From Ferrimonas futtsuensis DSM 18154 (GTDB lineage: Bacteria; Pseudomonadota; Gammaproteobacteria; Enterobacterales; Shewanellaceae), in NCBI RefSeq assembly GCF_000422645.1, contig NZ_AUGL01000010.1:1-64000 (forward strand): a stretch of 64,000 nucleotides of DNA, given 5' to 3'. This document shows, in pieces, positions 63,219-64,000 of this stretch (position 1 is its first letter; every line of letters starts with the position of its first letter). The notes beneath the pieces were generated by a model. That model was not told the DNA's origin and searched no databases. It saw nothing but the letters and a program-made list of their open reading frames with translations. Made by a program: the position numbers and the translations under genes.

Positions 63219-63401
63219 GCCTCACCTCACGCTCACTTAACGCATTATAAATATTGAATAAACCCTTTGAATTTCGGCCGATGCCGACTCTGGGTCCGAA
63301 GTCAGACTCATGGTATCCGTGGGAGGGAAGCTCAAACAGATCCAGCGGGAAAAGCTGCTTTTCTGAACCGCTCCGCATTGACTGTTGCAGGCGACGGGGG
63401 A

Positions 63402-64000
63402 TCAGTCCGGGGAGGCGTTAAGGTGGGCCCTGACCACCTCTATCACCGCTTTCAGGCGATTGGGCAGGGCGGCACGAGATGGGTAGACGGCGTACACGGG
63501 CATCCTCAGGTCGGTTTGCCAGGGCTCAAGCAGATTGACCAACTTGTCTGCCCCCGGCTGGTTCGGCACCAGGTAGTCGGCGATATAGCCAATGCCCATC
63601 CCCGCCACCACGGCATCCAATATCGCCTCGGCACTGTCGATGACGAAGTTGCCGCTGACCTCCACCTCCTGGTGTTCACCCTGCCGGCTGAAAGACCAGC
63701 GATGATAATCCCGGGTCTTACTCTGGTAGATGATGCAGTTATGCTGCTGAAGATCCCTCGGATGCTGCGGTGCGTCGCGGCTGGCCAGGTAGGTTTCAGA
63801 CGCCAGCAACAGGAAGCGGATATCACACAGTCTCTGGGCGATGTACCCCGGCGTGATCTCATTGCTGGTGGTAAACCACAGGTCGACGTCATCTTCCAGC
63901 ATGTCTACCCGGCAATCCCCCAGGGTGACCTCCAGGGCCAGCCCCGGATAGTCCCGCTGCAGACGCTCGGCGATGGACTGGATGTAGCGGGATCCCAACG
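63402..64000 (-). CDS. LysR-family regulator, C-terminal part (runs off the window)
   Basis: The effector-binding domain of a LysR regulator; the N-terminal HTH lies beyond the right edge. Text includes YPGLALEVTLGDCRVDMLEDDVDLWFTTS, CDIRFLLLASETYLASRD, GNFVIDSAEAILDAVVAGMGIGYIADYLVP and VYPSRAALPNRLKAVIEVV. This is the CrgA/DsdC-like group with the PSR-x-LPxRxxAxIE tail. At least 199 residues are present. No stop lies between the edge and 63402. The target is unknown. Confidence 0.9.
   Translation of the reverse strand, partial: LGSRYIQSIAERLQRDYPGLALEVTLGDCRVDMLEDDVDLWFTTSNEITPGYIAQRLCDIRFLLLASETYLASRDAPQHPRDLQQHNCIIYQSKTRDYHRWSFSRQGEHQEVEVSGNFVIDSAEAILDAVVAGMGIGYIADYLVPNQPGADKLVNLLEPWQTDLRMPVYAVYPSRAALPNRLKAVIEVVRAHLNASPD

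Overview
The window comes from a moderately GC-rich gammaproteobacterium of the Alteromonadales, most like Ferrimonas or Shewanella. This is an inference from gene content: two OmcA/MtrC-type decaheme surface lipoproteins, two octaheme lipoproteins, a UrdA-type urocanate reductase with its own flavinylating enzyme, MenB (menaquinone synthesis), an S46 peptidase, many c-di-GMP enzymes and LysR-type regulators. No phage, plasmid, intact insertion sequence, rRNA operon or CRISPR array was seen. There is one tRNA, tRNA-Gly(CCC).

Layout. 1-7.2 kb: outer membrane barrel protein, glutathione transferase, DeaD RNA helicase with a leader and a repetitive Arg-rich tail, PAP2 phosphatase, HIT protein, YaeQ, FkpA-like isomerase, YiiM-like MOSC protein. 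7.4-12.3 kb: a BMP-type nucleoside ABC transporter operon behind a strong CRP site. 12.4-19.6 kb: Bcr/CflA efflux pump and divergent LysR regulator, a eukaryotic-type S-adenosylmethionine decarboxylase behind a structured leader, a diguanylate cyclase, flavin reductase, MutT. 19.6-25 kb: a probable dispersed repeat, MenB, a decaheme cytochrome and a divergent regulator with two LysR-type DNA-binding domains. 25-31.7 kb: LuxR regulator, response regulator, histidine kinase, then barrel protein, urocanate reductase and ApbE. 31.7-38.4 kb: tRNA, S46 peptidase, aromatic amino acid permease, catalase, small secreted protein, alpha/beta hydrolase.

38.4-44.2 kb is the most unusual part. It is a cassette of one octaheme lipoprotein cytochrome (with an Ig-like domain) plus one AraC-family regulator, present twice in tandem and diverged. 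44.2-57.3 kb holds two GGDEF/EAL proteins, a tandem pair of LysR-like regulators, YdhR with a divergent LysR regulator, an M14-type zinc enzyme, a VirK/YbjX protein, an unrecognised zinc-ribbon protein and a further LysR-like regulator. 57.5-64 kb: second decaheme cytochrome, pirin, glutathionyl-hydroquinone reductase, a small membrane protein, uridine phosphorylase and a truncated LysR gene.

How the genes work together. Every multiheme cytochrome gene lies beside a regulator gene: AraC type for the octahemes, an unusual LysR-like family for the decahemes. No MtrA/MtrB-like conduit is present, so these look like exchangeable cell-surface terminals wired to a conduit encoded elsewhere. The UrdA-ApbE group is a second anaerobic respiratory module, using urocanate as acceptor, downstream of its own signalling genes. 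The nucleoside transporter and uridine phosphorylase point to nucleoside scavenging.
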